DNA from: Pararhizobium qamdonense
Lineage (GTDB): Bacteria > Pseudomonadota > Alphaproteobacteria > Rhizobiales > Rhizobiaceae
DNA: 64,000 bases
NCBI RefSeq assembly: GCF_029277445.1
Contig: NZ_CP119566.1
Location: 1,552,001 to 1,616,000, forward strand
Direction: 5' to 3'
The notes under the pieces are model-generated. The model did no database searches, was not told where the DNA came from, and saw only the letters and a program-made list of their open reading frames with translations. Positions 26,518 through 36,742 of the stretch are shown one piece after another (position 1 is the first letter of the stretch; each line of letters starts with the position of its first letter). The translations under genes were made by a program, and so were the position numbers.

Positions 26518-27374
26518 GCGGCGGACCACTGGAAATCGCCGGCCTTGATGAGGCCGCCGAGCGTTTCGACGCGTTTCTGATCGATCAGTTCGGCGTGCTG
26601 CGGGATGGCAAGGGGCCATATCCGGGGGCGGTGGACACGCTGATCCGGCTGAAACAGGCCGGAAAGACCATCATCATCCTGTCCAATTCCGGCAAGCGTT
26701 CGGCGGAGAATGACCGGCGGCTTGCAGCCCTTGGTTTCGATCGCACGAGCTGGGACTGGTTCTTGACCTCCGGCGAGGTCGCCTGGCGTATCCTGCAGAG
26801 GGAAAGCGGGCAGGGCGCAGGCGGTGTGGCGCGCAAATGCCTGCTGGTCAGCCGCGACGGCGATACCTCGCCGCTTGACGGGCTGGGTCTTGAGCGGACC
26901 GAAAGCGGCAAAGATGCGGATTTCATCATGCTTGCGGCCAGCGAAGGGGATCTCCATCCGCTGTCGTTTTACGAGACGCTGCTGGCGCCGGCGGCCAGGC
27001 GTGGCGTGCCGTGCCTGTGCACCAATCCGGACAAGATCATGCTGACGAAGGAGGGCACGGCCTTCGGAGCGGGGCGGATCGCCGAGCTTTACGAGGAACT
27101 GGGCGGGCAGGTCCGCTGGATCGGCAAGCCGTTTGCCGACATCTATGCGACGGCACGCGAATTCCTCGGGGACCTTCCACCTCAGAAAATCTGCTGCATC
27201 GGCGACAGTATCGAGCATGACATTGCCGGTGCGGCAGGCGCCGGGCTGAAATCGATCCTGGTGACGACGGGCATTCTGGAAACCGCATCGGACGCGCAGC
27301 GCCAGGCGCTGTTTGCCGAGCATGGCGCCATGCCCGACTTCATCCTGCCGGCTTTCACCTGGTCCGGGCGCTAG
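26514..27374 (+). CDS. HAD superfamily class IIA hydrolase (TIGR01459-like, NagD relative)
   Basis: 286 residues. Motif I reads FLIDQFGVLRDG: the nucleophile Asp is present, but the second acidic residue of the usual DxD is aromatic, a known feature of this subfamily. IIILSNSGKRS supplies motif II, and CCIGDSIEHDIAGAAGAG supplies the acidic motif IV. The class IIA cap lies between. It may dephosphorylate a sugar or polyol phosphate, or act as a house-cleaning enzyme for an unwanted by-product. It is the last gene of the cluster, convergent with the DUF993 gene 18 bases away. Confidence 0.85.
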   Translation: MSGGPLEIAGLDEAAERFDAFLIDQFGVLRDGKGPYPGAVDTLIRLKQAGKTIIILSNSGKRSAENDRRLAALGFDRTSWDWFLTSGEVAWRILQRESGQGAGGVARKCLLVSRDGDTSPLDGLGLERTESGKDADFIMLAASEGDLHPLSFYETLLAPAARRGVPCLCTNPDKIMLTKEGTAFGAGRIAELYEELGGQVRWIGKPFADIYATAREFLGDLPPQKICCIGDSIEHDIAGAAGAGLKSILVTTGILETASDAQRQALFAEHGAMPDFILPAFTWSGR

Positions 27375-27392
27375 CACTGCCGTTCGCTGCGC

Positions 27393-28556
27393 TCAAAACC
27401 CTTGCGTAACCAGAAACGCCTTCATCCGCTCCGCCGCCATATCCGGCATATCCAGGACATTGGCCTTGTCGGCCAGGCGGAAAATGTCGGCATAGTGCAG
27501 GACGCCACGGGCGGATTGCATGCCGGCGGGCATGGTGAAATGCCGTTGATGGCCGTTCAGCCAGGCGAGGAAGACGACGCCCGCCTTGTAATATTGCGTC
27601 GGCGCCTCGAAGATCTTCCGCGACAGCGGCACGGTCGGCTCGATCACCGCGCGGAACGTACCGGTATCGCCCGATGCCAGTGCAGCCAGCGCCTTTGAGG
27701 CGGATGGCGCGACGGCGTCGAAGATGCCGAGCAGGGCATGGCTGTATTTCTGCCCGTCGCCTTCGATCAGTTCGGCATAATTGAAATCGTCGCCGGTAAA
27801 GCAGAGGATATCGCCGGGCAGGCGGTTGCGCAGGGCGACTTCGCAGGCGTTATCGAGCAGCGAGATCTTGATGCCTTCGACCTTGGACTTGTTGTCCTCG
27901 ATGATCGAAAGCACGGTATCGAGCGCGGTTTCAAAATTTTCCGAGCCCCAATAACCTTTCAGCTGCGGATCGAACATATCGCCGAGCCAGTGCAGCACCA
28001 CCTTGTCCTTGGTCTGCGACAGGATGCGGCCGTAGACCTTGCGGTAATCGTCCGGCGATGCGGCGATGCGCGCAAGCGCACGGCTTGCCATCATGATCGA
28101 CCGGCCGCCTTCCAATTCGACAAAGCCGACCTGGGTTTCATAGGCGCGGATGACGTCGTCGAGCGAGCGGGTATCGGCGGGGGAAAGATGATCGGTGCCC
28201 GCGCCGCAGGCGAGATCGGCGCCCGGCACGCTGCGGGCCTCCGTGAGCGACCGGCGGATGAGTTCCTGCGCACCCGCCCAGTTCAGACCCATGCCGCGTT
28301 GCGAAGTGTCCATCGCTTCTGCGATCTTGAAGCCGAGCGCCCAGAGGTGATGGCGAAACGCCATGGTCCGCTCCCAGTCGATCGCAGGCCGGCCCCAGGG
28401 GTCGAGATCGCGCAGCGGATCGGAGACGACATGGGCGGCCGCATAGGCGATGCGGTTGAAGACGGGGACCGTCTGCGGCCGCGCGATCGGGGTTCCCGTC
28501 AAGCGGTAGATCTCAAGCGAACCGTCGGCGCGCGGCAGCGGCAGGGTGGCGGACAT
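27393..28556 (-). CDS. DUF993 family protein (dihydrodipicolinate-synthase-like fold)
   Basis: 387 residues matching the uncharacterised DUF993 family, which resembles class I aldolase barrels of the DHDPS/NAL group. Recognisable stretches include AMDTSQRGMGLNWAGAQELI, LACGAGTDHLSP, VLHWLGDMFDPQLKGYW and the probable Schiff-base region VEGIKISLLD. The enzyme would be cytoplasmic and may cleave or form a C-C bond with a keto acid. The ATG at 28556 has AGGAGG upstream. It is divergent from the LacI gene, with operator-like sites on both sides of the shared region, so it is probably controlled by that regulator. No substrate is known. Confidence 0.8.
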   Translation of the reverse strand: MSATLPLPRADGSLEIYRLTGTPIARPQTVPVFNRIAYAAAHVVSDPLRDLDPWGRPAIDWERTMAFRHHLWALGFKIAEAMDTSQRGMGLNWAGAQELIRRSLTEARSVPGADLACGAGTDHLSPADTRSLDDVIRAYETQVGFVELEGGRSIMMASRALARIAASPDDYRKVYGRILSQTKDKVVLHWLGDMFDPQLKGYWGSENFETALDTVLSIIEDNKSKVEGIKISLLDNACEVALRNRLPGDILCFTGDDFNYAELIEGDGQKYSHALLGIFDAVAPSASKALAALASGDTGTFRAVIEPTVPLSRKIFEAPTQYYKAGVVFLAWLNGHQRHFTMPAGMQSARGVLHYADIFRLADKANVLDMPDMAAERMKAFLVTQGF

Positions 28557-28591
28557 GCGGGGCTCCTCCTAAGGCTAGTGAAAGCCGAATA

Positions 28592-28609
28592 ATTTAGATC
28601 GTTCCAAAC
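28592..28609. promoter_or_regulatory. Degenerate operator on the DUF993 side
   Basis: This 18-base segment agrees at 13 positions with the perfect palindrome at 28826-28843 and keeps the right half CGTTCCAA exactly. It is about 40 bases upstream of the DUF993 start. It could be the second site used by the LacI regulator for looping or for repressing the divergent gene. Confidence 0.5.
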
Positions 28610-28818
28610 TTCAAGAGATAATTTGGTGGATAAACGAGGTGAGGACGCCGATAACTGGACACGCTCATGCGTTGTTTTGATCCAGTTCACAACGCTTTTC
28701 ATTGATGCTTTCTGGTAAAAAATATTGTTTATAAATGGTTTTTTTCCGTTTGGCGTTGCCTTGATGCGTTGATTTCCAGTCAGGATGCGCGCGGCAAAAC
28801 TTCTTTTTCGAAATCCGC

Positions 28819-28847
28819 TTGACAAAATTGGAACGTTCCAATTATTT
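28819..28847 (+). promoter_or_regulatory. Consensus -35 box with a perfect 18-base operator in the spacer
   Basis: TTGACA is at 28819-28824. The perfect palindrome AATTGGAACGTTCCAATT occupies 28826-28843, exactly in the spacer, and a weak -10 (TTATTT) starts at 28842 after 17 bases. The palindrome with a central CG is the usual shape of a LacI-family operator. It implies that this regulator represses its own operon. Confidence 0.75.
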
Positions 28848-28890
28848 TGCCGGAAGTGCTGAGGCAAGAAGACCTCGCCGGGAGGACGAT

Positions 28891-30938
<2,048 letters not shown>

Positions 30939-31002
30939 CTGTGATGGTACGGGACCCAGCCGAGCGAACGCATTTCTATCCTGAGGCGGAGGTGGTGATT
31001 TT

Positions 31003-31142
31003 CCCCTTCTCCCCTGCGGGGAGAAGTGCCGAGCGCAGGCGAGGCGATGAGGGGGCCTCCAGCGAAGCTGGAGCCAGAAAAACTGCCTTCGGTCCCCCTC
31101 ATCCGGCCCTGCGGGCCACCTTCTCCCCGCTGGGGAGAAGAG
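31003..31142. repeat. Palindromic intergenic repeat, type A, copy 1
   Basis: Composed of a CTTCTCCCC..GGGGAGAAG stem at each end (31007-31026 and 31130-31140) and GATGAGGGG/CCCCTCATC blocks inside, with an inner GGCTCCAGC-like hairpin around 31055-31076. The same modules recur at 38021-38136, 43362-43494 and 57800-58027. They resemble the mosaic intergenic elements described in rhizobia; the family name is inferred. Confidence 0.8.
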
Positions 31143-31191
31143 GCAGCGAGCTGCCCCTGACAACCACGATGAATTCGACAGAGTTTCGCCC

Positions 31192-32805
31192 ATGAGCAAG
31201 CATATCACCCCGGCCGAGGCCGCGGCCCTGATCCCCGATGGGGCGATCGTTTCCGTGTCGTCGTCAAGCGGGCTTGGATGCCCGGATCTGATGCTGAAGG
31301 CGATCGGCGAGCATTTCGATGCCACCGGCCATCCGCGCGATCTGACGACGCTGCATCCGATTGCCGCCGGCGACATGAGCGGCATCAAGGGCGTGGATTA
31401 CATCGCCAAGAAGGGTCTTTTGAAAAAGATCATCGGCGGGTCCTACCCGTCGGGCCCGTCCACATCCGAGCCGCCGCTGATCTGGCAGATGATCGGCAAT
31501 GATGAGGTTGCCGCCTACAATATTCCCTCCGGCGTTCTCTTCGACATGCATCGCGAAGCTGCGGCCAAGCGTCCGGGCGTGCTGACCAAGATCGGCCTCG
31601 ACACGTTCGTCGATCCCGCGCGCCAGGGCTGCGCCATGAACGCGTCGGCTGCGGCCGAGCCGGTCGTCAAGAGGATGGAATTCGAGGGCGAGGACTGGCT
31701 CTATTTCAAGGCCATCGTGCCGCAGGTGGCAATCATCCGGGCGACGACGGCCGATGAGCGCGGCAACCTGACCTATGAGCATGAGGGCGCCACTCTCGGC
31801 GGCCTCGACCAGGCGCTGGCGGCCCGCAATAATGGCGGCATCGTCATTGCGCAGGTCAAGCGCATCACCAAATCCGGCTCGATGAAGCCGCATGAGGTGC
31901 GCGTGCCCGGTATGCTGGTCGATTATGTCATCGTCGATCCCGACCAGAAGCAGACAACGCTGACGGATTACGATCCTGCGATTTCAGGCGAAATCTTCCG
32001 GCCGCTCGACAGCTTTCGCGTGCCGGAGTTCAATATCCAGAAGGTCATCGCGCGGCGGGTCGCGCAGGAGCTTCAGGGTGGTTCTTGCGTCAATCTCGGC
32101 TTCGGCATCTCGGCCAATGTGCCGCGTATCCTGTTGGAGGAAGGCCTGCATGGCTCGGTCACCTGGGTGATCGAACAGGGCGCTGTCGGGGGCGTACCGC
32201 TGCTCGATTTCGCCTTCGGCTGCGCCTCGAATGCCGATGCCTTCATGCCGTCGCCCTATCAGTTCACCTATTTCCAGGGCGCCGGTTTCGACGCTTCGCT
32301 CCTGTCCTTCCTCGAGATCGACAGGTCCGGTTCGGTCAACGTCTCGAAACTCTCCTTCCGGCCGCATGTGACGGCCGGGGCGGGCGGGTTCGTCGATATT
32401 ACCGCGCGGGCCAAGAAGATCGTGTTTTCCGGCATGTTCAATGCCGGGGCCAAGCTCTCGATGGCGGATAGCAAGCTGGTGATCGAAAAGGAAGGCAAGC
32501 TGAAGAAGCTGGTCAACGAGGTCGAGCACGTCACTTTCTCCGGCCGCCGCGCGGTCGAACAGGGGCAGGACATCACCTATGTCACCGAGCGCTGCGTCAT
32601 GAAGCTGACCGCAGATGGCATCGTGCTGACGGAGATCGCGCCGGGCGTCGATTTGCAGACGCATATTCTCGACCAGTCGGAATTCCCGCTGATCGTTTCC
32701 GATACGCTCAAGGTCATGGATGCAGCGCTGTTCCATGAGGCCCCGATCGGTCTGACGCTGCCGCAAAAGCCGGTCCGCACGCTGAAGGGAGCGTCGCATG
32801 GCTGA
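31192..32805 (+). CDS. Acyl-CoA:acetate/3-ketoacid CoA-transferase, fused subunits
   Basis: 537 residues, the length of single-chain CoA-transferases in which the alpha and beta subunits are fused (YdiF or propionate CoA-transferase type). The alpha part begins SKHITPAEAAALIPDGAIVS and contains GGSYPSGPS. The beta part has GGSCVNLGFGISANVP, and the probable catalytic glutamate lies in WVIEQGAVGGVPL. It moves CoA between an acyl-CoA and a free acid. The next two genes, an enoyl-CoA hydratase and an aldehyde dehydrogenase, suggest degradation of a short acid via its CoA ester. The gene overlaps the hydratase gene by eight bases. Confidence 0.9.
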   Translation: MSKHITPAEAAALIPDGAIVSVSSSSGLGCPDLMLKAIGEHFDATGHPRDLTTLHPIAAGDMSGIKGVDYIAKKGLLKKIIGGSYPSGPSTSEPPLIWQMIGNDEVAAYNIPSGVLFDMHREAAAKRPGVLTKIGLDTFVDPARQGCAMNASAAAEPVVKRMEFEGEDWLYFKAIVPQVAIIRATTADERGNLTYEHEGATLGGLDQALAARNNGGIVIAQVKRITKSGSMKPHEVRVPGMLVDYVIVDPDQKQTTLTDYDPAISGEIFRPLDSFRVPEFNIQKVIARRVAQELQGGSCVNLGFGISANVPRILLEEGLHGSVTWVIEQGAVGGVPLLDFAFGCASNADAFMPSPYQFTYFQGAGFDASLLSFLEIDRSGSVNVSKLSFRPHVTAGAGGFVDITARAKKIVFSGMFNAGAKLSMADSKLVIEKEGKLKKLVNEVEHVTFSGRRAVEQGQDITYVTERCVMKLTADGIVLTEIAPGVDLQTHILDQSEFPLIVSDTLKVMDAALFHEAPIGLTLPQKPVRTLKGASHG

Positions 32806-33577
32806 TGAGCGGATCAAGATAGATGTCGCTGGCGCGATCGCCACGCTCACGGTTGCGCGGCCGGACAAGCTGAATGCCTTCGATATCGACATGCTGAAGG
32901 CACTGTCTTCTGCCTGCGATACGGTGGAAGCGGATGGCGATATCCGCGTCGTGATCCTGACGGGGGAGGGCAAGGCCTTTTCCGCCGGCGGCGACATCAA
33001 GGCCTGGGGGGCGATGACCCCCAACGAATTCGGTCATCAATGGGTGCGCTTCGGACACCGCGTGTTCGAGCGGCTGGCGACTTTGCGCATGCCGGTGATT
33101 GCCGCGATCAACGGCCACACACTCGGCGGCGGGCTGGAGCTGGCGGCGGCGGCGGACATCCGCATCGCCGAAACCCAGGTGAAGATTGGCCTGCCGGAAA
33201 CCAGCCTTGGCATGGTGCCCGGCTGGTCGGGTACGCAGCGTCTCGTCAAGCGTTTTGGTGCGCAGACGGTGCGCCGGATGGTTCTGGGCGGCGAGGTGTT
33301 TACAGCTGACGAGGCAAGCGCATTGGGACTGGTCGATGCCGTTGTGGCGACCGGAACGGTGCTGGACGCAGCCCGCGATTATGCCGGGCGTATCGCCAAG
33401 CGCGGTCCGGCGGCGCTGGAAATCTGCAAGCTGATGATTGCGTCTGCCAATGGCGAAGACAACGGTACCGCCGTCGAAGCGCTGGGATCGATCCTGGCGG
33501 CCAAGACCGGCGACATGAAAGAGGGCGTTGCGGCTTTTGCCAGCAAGCGCCCCGCGCAATTCAAGGGAGAATGGTAA
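32798..33577 (+). CDS. Enoyl-CoA hydratase/isomerase family protein
   Basis: 259 residues of the crotonase fold. The oxyanion-hole residues are in AFSAGGDIKAWG and LGGGLELAAAADIRIA, and the acid residue is in GLPETSLGMVPGWSGTQRL. Crotonases hydrate, isomerise or cleave acyl-CoA thioesters. Its position between a CoA-transferase and an aldehyde dehydrogenase fits a pathway for a short, probably branched or hydroxylated acid. The start ATG (32798) lies inside the end of the transferase gene. Confidence 0.9.
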   Translation: MADERIKIDVAGAIATLTVARPDKLNAFDIDMLKALSSACDTVEADGDIRVVILTGEGKAFSAGGDIKAWGAMTPNEFGHQWVRFGHRVFERLATLRMPVIAAINGHTLGGGLELAAAADIRIAETQVKIGLPETSLGMVPGWSGTQRLVKRFGAQTVRRMVLGGEVFTADEASALGLVDAVVATGTVLDAARDYAGRIAKRGPAALEICKLMIASANGEDNGTAVEALGSILAAKTGDMKEGVAAFASKRPAQFKGEW

Positions 33578-35088
33578 TGACGGTTCTGGTGAAGCCCAAG
33601 GCTTTGGCCGATGTGACAGTGCGCGATTTCCAGATGCTGATTGACGGCAAATGGCAACACGCGGCCGAGGGCAGGACGCTGGAGCGCGTCGCGCCCGGCC
33701 ATGGTGTCACCGTCAGCCGTTACCCGGCCGCGACGAAACCCGATGCCGAGCGGGCGATCGCGGCGGCACGCAAGGCGTTTGACGATGGCTCATGGCCGCG
33801 CATGACGGCCTCGGAGCGCTCGCTTGTTCTCTTGAAGGCTGCCGATATGATCGCGGCGCGGGCCGATGAACTGGCCTATCTCGATTGCATCGAGAGCGGC
33901 AAGCCGATCAGCCAGGCCAAGGCCGAACTCAGTGGCGCTGCCGATATCTGGCGCTATGCCGCAGCGCTCGCCCGCGACCTGCATGGCGAAAGCTACAATA
34001 CGCTGGGTGACGGCACGCTCGGCGTCGTGCTGCGCGAAGCGATCGGCGTCGTCTCGATCATCACGCCCTGGAATTTTCCGTTTCTCATCGTTAGCCAGAA
34101 GCTGCCTTTTGCGCTGGCGGCCGGTTGCACAACGGTGGTCAAGCCGTCTGAGCTCACCTCCGGCTCGACGCTCGTGCTGGGCGAGATTCTCGAGGCTGCA
34201 GGCGTTCCGGCGGGGGTCGTCAATATCATCACCGGTACCGGCCCGGATGTCGGCGCGATCATGACCTCGCACCCGGATGTCGATATGGTCTCCTTCACAG
34301 GTTCGACCGGGATCGGCAAGCTGACCATGACCAATGCGGCGCAGACTTTGAAGAAAGTGTCGCTGGAACTCGGCGGCAAGAACCCGCAGATTGTCTTTCC
34401 GGATGCCAATCTCGACGATTTCATCGATGCGGCTGTTTTCGGCGCCTATTTCAATGCCGGCGAATGCTGCAATGCCGGTTCGCGGCTGATCGTCCACAAG
34501 GCTATTGCTGAGGATGTGATTGCCCGCGTCGCTGCACTTTCTCAAAAGGTCAAGGTCGGCGATCCGCTTGATCCCGAAACGCAGGTCGGCGCGATCATCA
34601 CGCCGCAGCATCTGGAAAAGATCGTCGGCTACGTCACGGCCGCGTCCGGCAATGGCGCCACCGTGTCGCATGGCGGTTCGGCACTCGATCTCGGCTCCGG
34701 CCAGTTCATGTCGCCGACGATTCTGTCTGCGGTCACTCCTGACATGGCTGTGGCCCGCGAAGAGGTCTTTGGTCCTGTCCTGTCCGTCCTGACGTTCGAG
34801 ACGGCGGACGAGGCGATCCGGATTGCCAATTCCATCGATTACGGCCTGTCGGCCGGCGTCTGGAGCCGCGATTTCGATACCTGCCTGACGGTTGGACGCA
34901 AGGTCAGGGCCGGAACGGTTTGGATGAACACCTTCATGGACGGCGCTTCGGAATTGCCCTTCGGCGGCTACCGGCAGTCCGGCCTTGGCCGCGAACTCGG
35001 CCGTCATGCGGTGGAGGATTACACCGAAACCAAGACGCTCAACATGCATATCGGCGGCCGCACCGGCTGGTGGATGCCGCGCGGCTGA
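33577..35088 (+). CDS. NAD(P)-dependent aldehyde dehydrogenase
   Basis: About 503 residues with the family signature: ITPWNFPF (near 163), the general-base glutamate in LELGGK (E264) and the nucleophilic cysteine in NAGECCNAGSR (C298, with a second Cys at 297). The overall size and N-terminus resemble betaine- or aminobutyraldehyde dehydrogenases. The ATG at 33577 shares one base with the previous stop and has AGGGAGA six bases before it; an ATG at 33571 is too close to that site. It would oxidise an aldehyde made or released by this operon. The substrate is not evident. Confidence 0.9.
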   Translation: MTVLVKPKALADVTVRDFQMLIDGKWQHAAEGRTLERVAPGHGVTVSRYPAATKPDAERAIAAARKAFDDGSWPRMTASERSLVLLKAADMIAARADELAYLDCIESGKPISQAKAELSGAADIWRYAAALARDLHGESYNTLGDGTLGVVLREAIGVVSIITPWNFPFLIVSQKLPFALAAGCTTVVKPSELTSGSTLVLGEILEAAGVPAGVVNIITGTGPDVGAIMTSHPDVDMVSFTGSTGIGKLTMTNAAQTLKKVSLELGGKNPQIVFPDANLDDFIDAAVFGAYFNAGECCNAGSRLIVHKAIAEDVIARVAALSQKVKVGDPLDPETQVGAIITPQHLEKIVGYVTAASGNGATVSHGGSALDLGSGQFMSPTILSAVTPDMAVAREEVFGPVLSVLTFETADEAIRIANSIDYGLSAGVWSRDFDTCLTVGRKVRAGTVWMNTFMDGASELPFGGYRQSGLGRELGRHAVEDYTETKTLNMHIGGRTGWWMPRG

Positions 35089-35199
35089 GGGGGATTGCGG
35101 CGATGAGGGGAAAGGAGGGCGTGATGCGGATGTTGAAGTTTGTGGAGCAGGGCGTTGCGTCTTGCTTCCCCGTCAATTCCATGGAGATCGGGGACACTT

Positions 35200-35330
35200 A
35201 CCCCCCTCTGTCACTGCGTGACATCTCCCCCTCAAGGGGGGGGATCATCCTTTTCCCTTACGCCGAAAAAGCCAGCGGCCAATCTCCCCCCTTGAGGGGG
35301 AGATGTCGGTGTAGCCGACAGAGGGGGGTA
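35200..35330. repeat. Palindromic intergenic repeat, type B, copy 1
   Basis: The ends TACCCCCCTCTGTC (35200-35213) and GACAGAGGGGGGTA (35317-35330) are perfect inverted copies. Inside are CATCTCCCCCTCAAGG and its complement, so the element can fold over nearly its whole length. A second copy is at 61414-61561. This copy lies between the aldehyde dehydrogenase gene and the convergent LacI gene and could serve as a two-way terminator. Confidence 0.8.
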
Positions 35331-35366
35331 AGCCTCATCGGGACAATGGATGATGTGCGTTACACC

Positions 35367-36410
35367 TCAAACCCCCGCAAAATCAATCTGCGGCTGCAGC
35401 AGAACCTGCATGTCCGTGGTCTCGTCGCCGGCGATGCGGGCGAGGAGGACCTGGCCCATCCGTGTGCCGGTGTCGGTCAGGTCTTCGTAGATGGTCTCGA
35501 CCTTCGGCTGGATCTGGCTGAGCAGCTTGGAGGTTCGCTTGGCGACGATGTCGTATTCGAGCCCCAGCGTCAGGCCGTGGTCGCTCATGCCGGTGATGGT
35601 TGCGAGTGCGGAGACCTCGCCGCCGCAGGCAAAGCCGTCGGGGGCGCCGGGCTCGCCGGCGCGCCGGCTCATATAGTCGCGGATCTGTTCGACGGGACAG
35701 TCGAGGTCGATCTCGTCGGGAATTTCGTAGGCGACGCCGGCTTCGCGCACCGCGGTCATGAAACCGTGCAGCAGATGCTGCGAGAAGGTCATGCGCTTGG
35801 GCGGCAGGATGATCATCGGCTTGCGTCGGCCACGGGTGATCAAGCGTTTGGTGGCCTCGTAGGCGAAGGCGAAATTGTCGTAATCGACGTAAGGGTGCGG
35901 TGTGGTGAACTCGGTGCGGCCGTGGGTAACGAACGGGAAGCCGTTTTCGAGCAGCAGCCGCACGCGCGGATCGAACGGTTCGGTGCGCGAAAAGATCAGC
36001 CCGTCGGCCATGCCGTTGCGCACGATATGGCTGATGGCATCGATATTGGCGCCGTCGATGAAATTCGGCATGACGATCAGATGATAGGGTGTGTCCTGGA
36101 GCGCCTGGGCCAGCCCGTGCATCAGCGAAATGCCATAGCCGAGGATTTCCTCGTGCGGATCAAGCAGGACGCAGATGACATTGGTGCGGCCGGTCTTCAG
36201 CCGCTGGGCGGCGCGATCCGGCAGGTACCCGATATCGGCGGCAACCTCGTGGACGCGCCTGCGGGTTTCCACCGATATCTGCGGAGCGTTGCTCAGCGCG
36301 CGCGACACGGTCGTAACGGCAAAGCCCGTCAGATCCGCGATGGTGCGCAGGGTCGGCTTGGCGCTTTTCAGCCGCGTGCCGGGGACAGAGGATTTGGGAG
36401 TGTCAGCCAA
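35367..36410 (-). CDS. LacI family regulator of the GtsABC-like operon
   Basis: 347 residues from a TTG at 36410, preferred because GGGAG is seven bases upstream; a TTG at 36437 has no ribosome site. The helix-turn-helix is LRTIADLTGFAVTTVSRALS and is followed by the hinge IGYLPDRAAQRLKTGRT. The ligand domain has PYVDYDNFAFAYEAT and ends with a MQVLLQPQIDF strand. It resembles AglR-like regulators of rhizobial sugar importers in general layout. It is divergent from a binding-protein gene, and two copies of a 13-base motif lie between the genes. Confidence 0.88.
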   Translation of the reverse strand: MADTPKSSVPGTRLKSAKPTLRTIADLTGFAVTTVSRALSNAPQISVETRRRVHEVAADIGYLPDRAAQRLKTGRTNVICVLLDPHEEILGYGISLMHGLAQALQDTPYHLIVMPNFIDGANIDAISHIVRNGMADGLIFSRTEPFDPRVRLLLENGFPFVTHGRTEFTTPHPYVDYDNFAFAYEATKRLITRGRRKPMIILPPKRMTFSQHLLHGFMTAVREAGVAYEIPDEIDLDCPVEQIRDYMSRRAGEPGAPDGFACGGEVSALATITGMSDHGLTLGLEYDIVAKRTSKLLSQIQPKVETIYEDLTDTGTRMGQVLLARIAGDETTDMQVLLQPQIDFAGV

Positions 36411-36742
36411 TGAAATACTCCCTTGCAGCAATGACAAGCCGTTTTTGTAGCGTCAGACGCGGGCAGAGGCAATATGTTTATGCAAACGTTTTAAATGCTG
36501 CAAAACCGTGGGAATTTGTTGCGGTGCGGTATCGAAATTCAAGCTTATAAATACTACAATTCAGCGGGTTAAGCCTATTGTGCGGCACAGGATGTGGAGC
36601 GCTTGACTTGCTGGGATTTATAACGTTTTAAATGAGCCAGCGGCGAAGACCGCAAACCAATTGCTTCCCCGTTTGGCGGGGATGGCATTCAACGGCGGGG
36701 GAGGAGTTTCCCGCTCTACGACTTGCAAACGGGAGGATTACG
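36411..36742. promoter_or_regulatory. Divergent promoter region with a 13-base repeated operator-like motif
   Basis: AACGTTTTAAATG occurs identically at 36485-36497, near the LacI gene, and at 36622-36634, near the importer genes. The first copy is flanked by GCA..CTGC and the second by TAT..AGCC. A TTGACT at 36603-36608 lies just before the second copy and may be the -35 box of the importer promoter, with the motif falling in its -10 region. The region is otherwise AT-rich and contains no supported gene. Confidence 0.6.

Larger units (their letters stand above)
28557..28890. other. Divergent regulatory region between DUF993 and LacI genes
   Basis: This 334-base AT-rich region carries the promoters for both directions and contains no supported gene. 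Two operator-like sites are described separately. The stretch 28680-28760 is especially AT-rich (runs of T and A), consistent with easily melted promoter DNA. Confidence 0.5.

Noticed and set aside
35200..35330. Possible CRISPR or insertion-sequence end
   Set aside because: There is only one palindromic unit here with no spacer series, no transposase gene and no direct repeat flanking it. It is an intergenic repeat.
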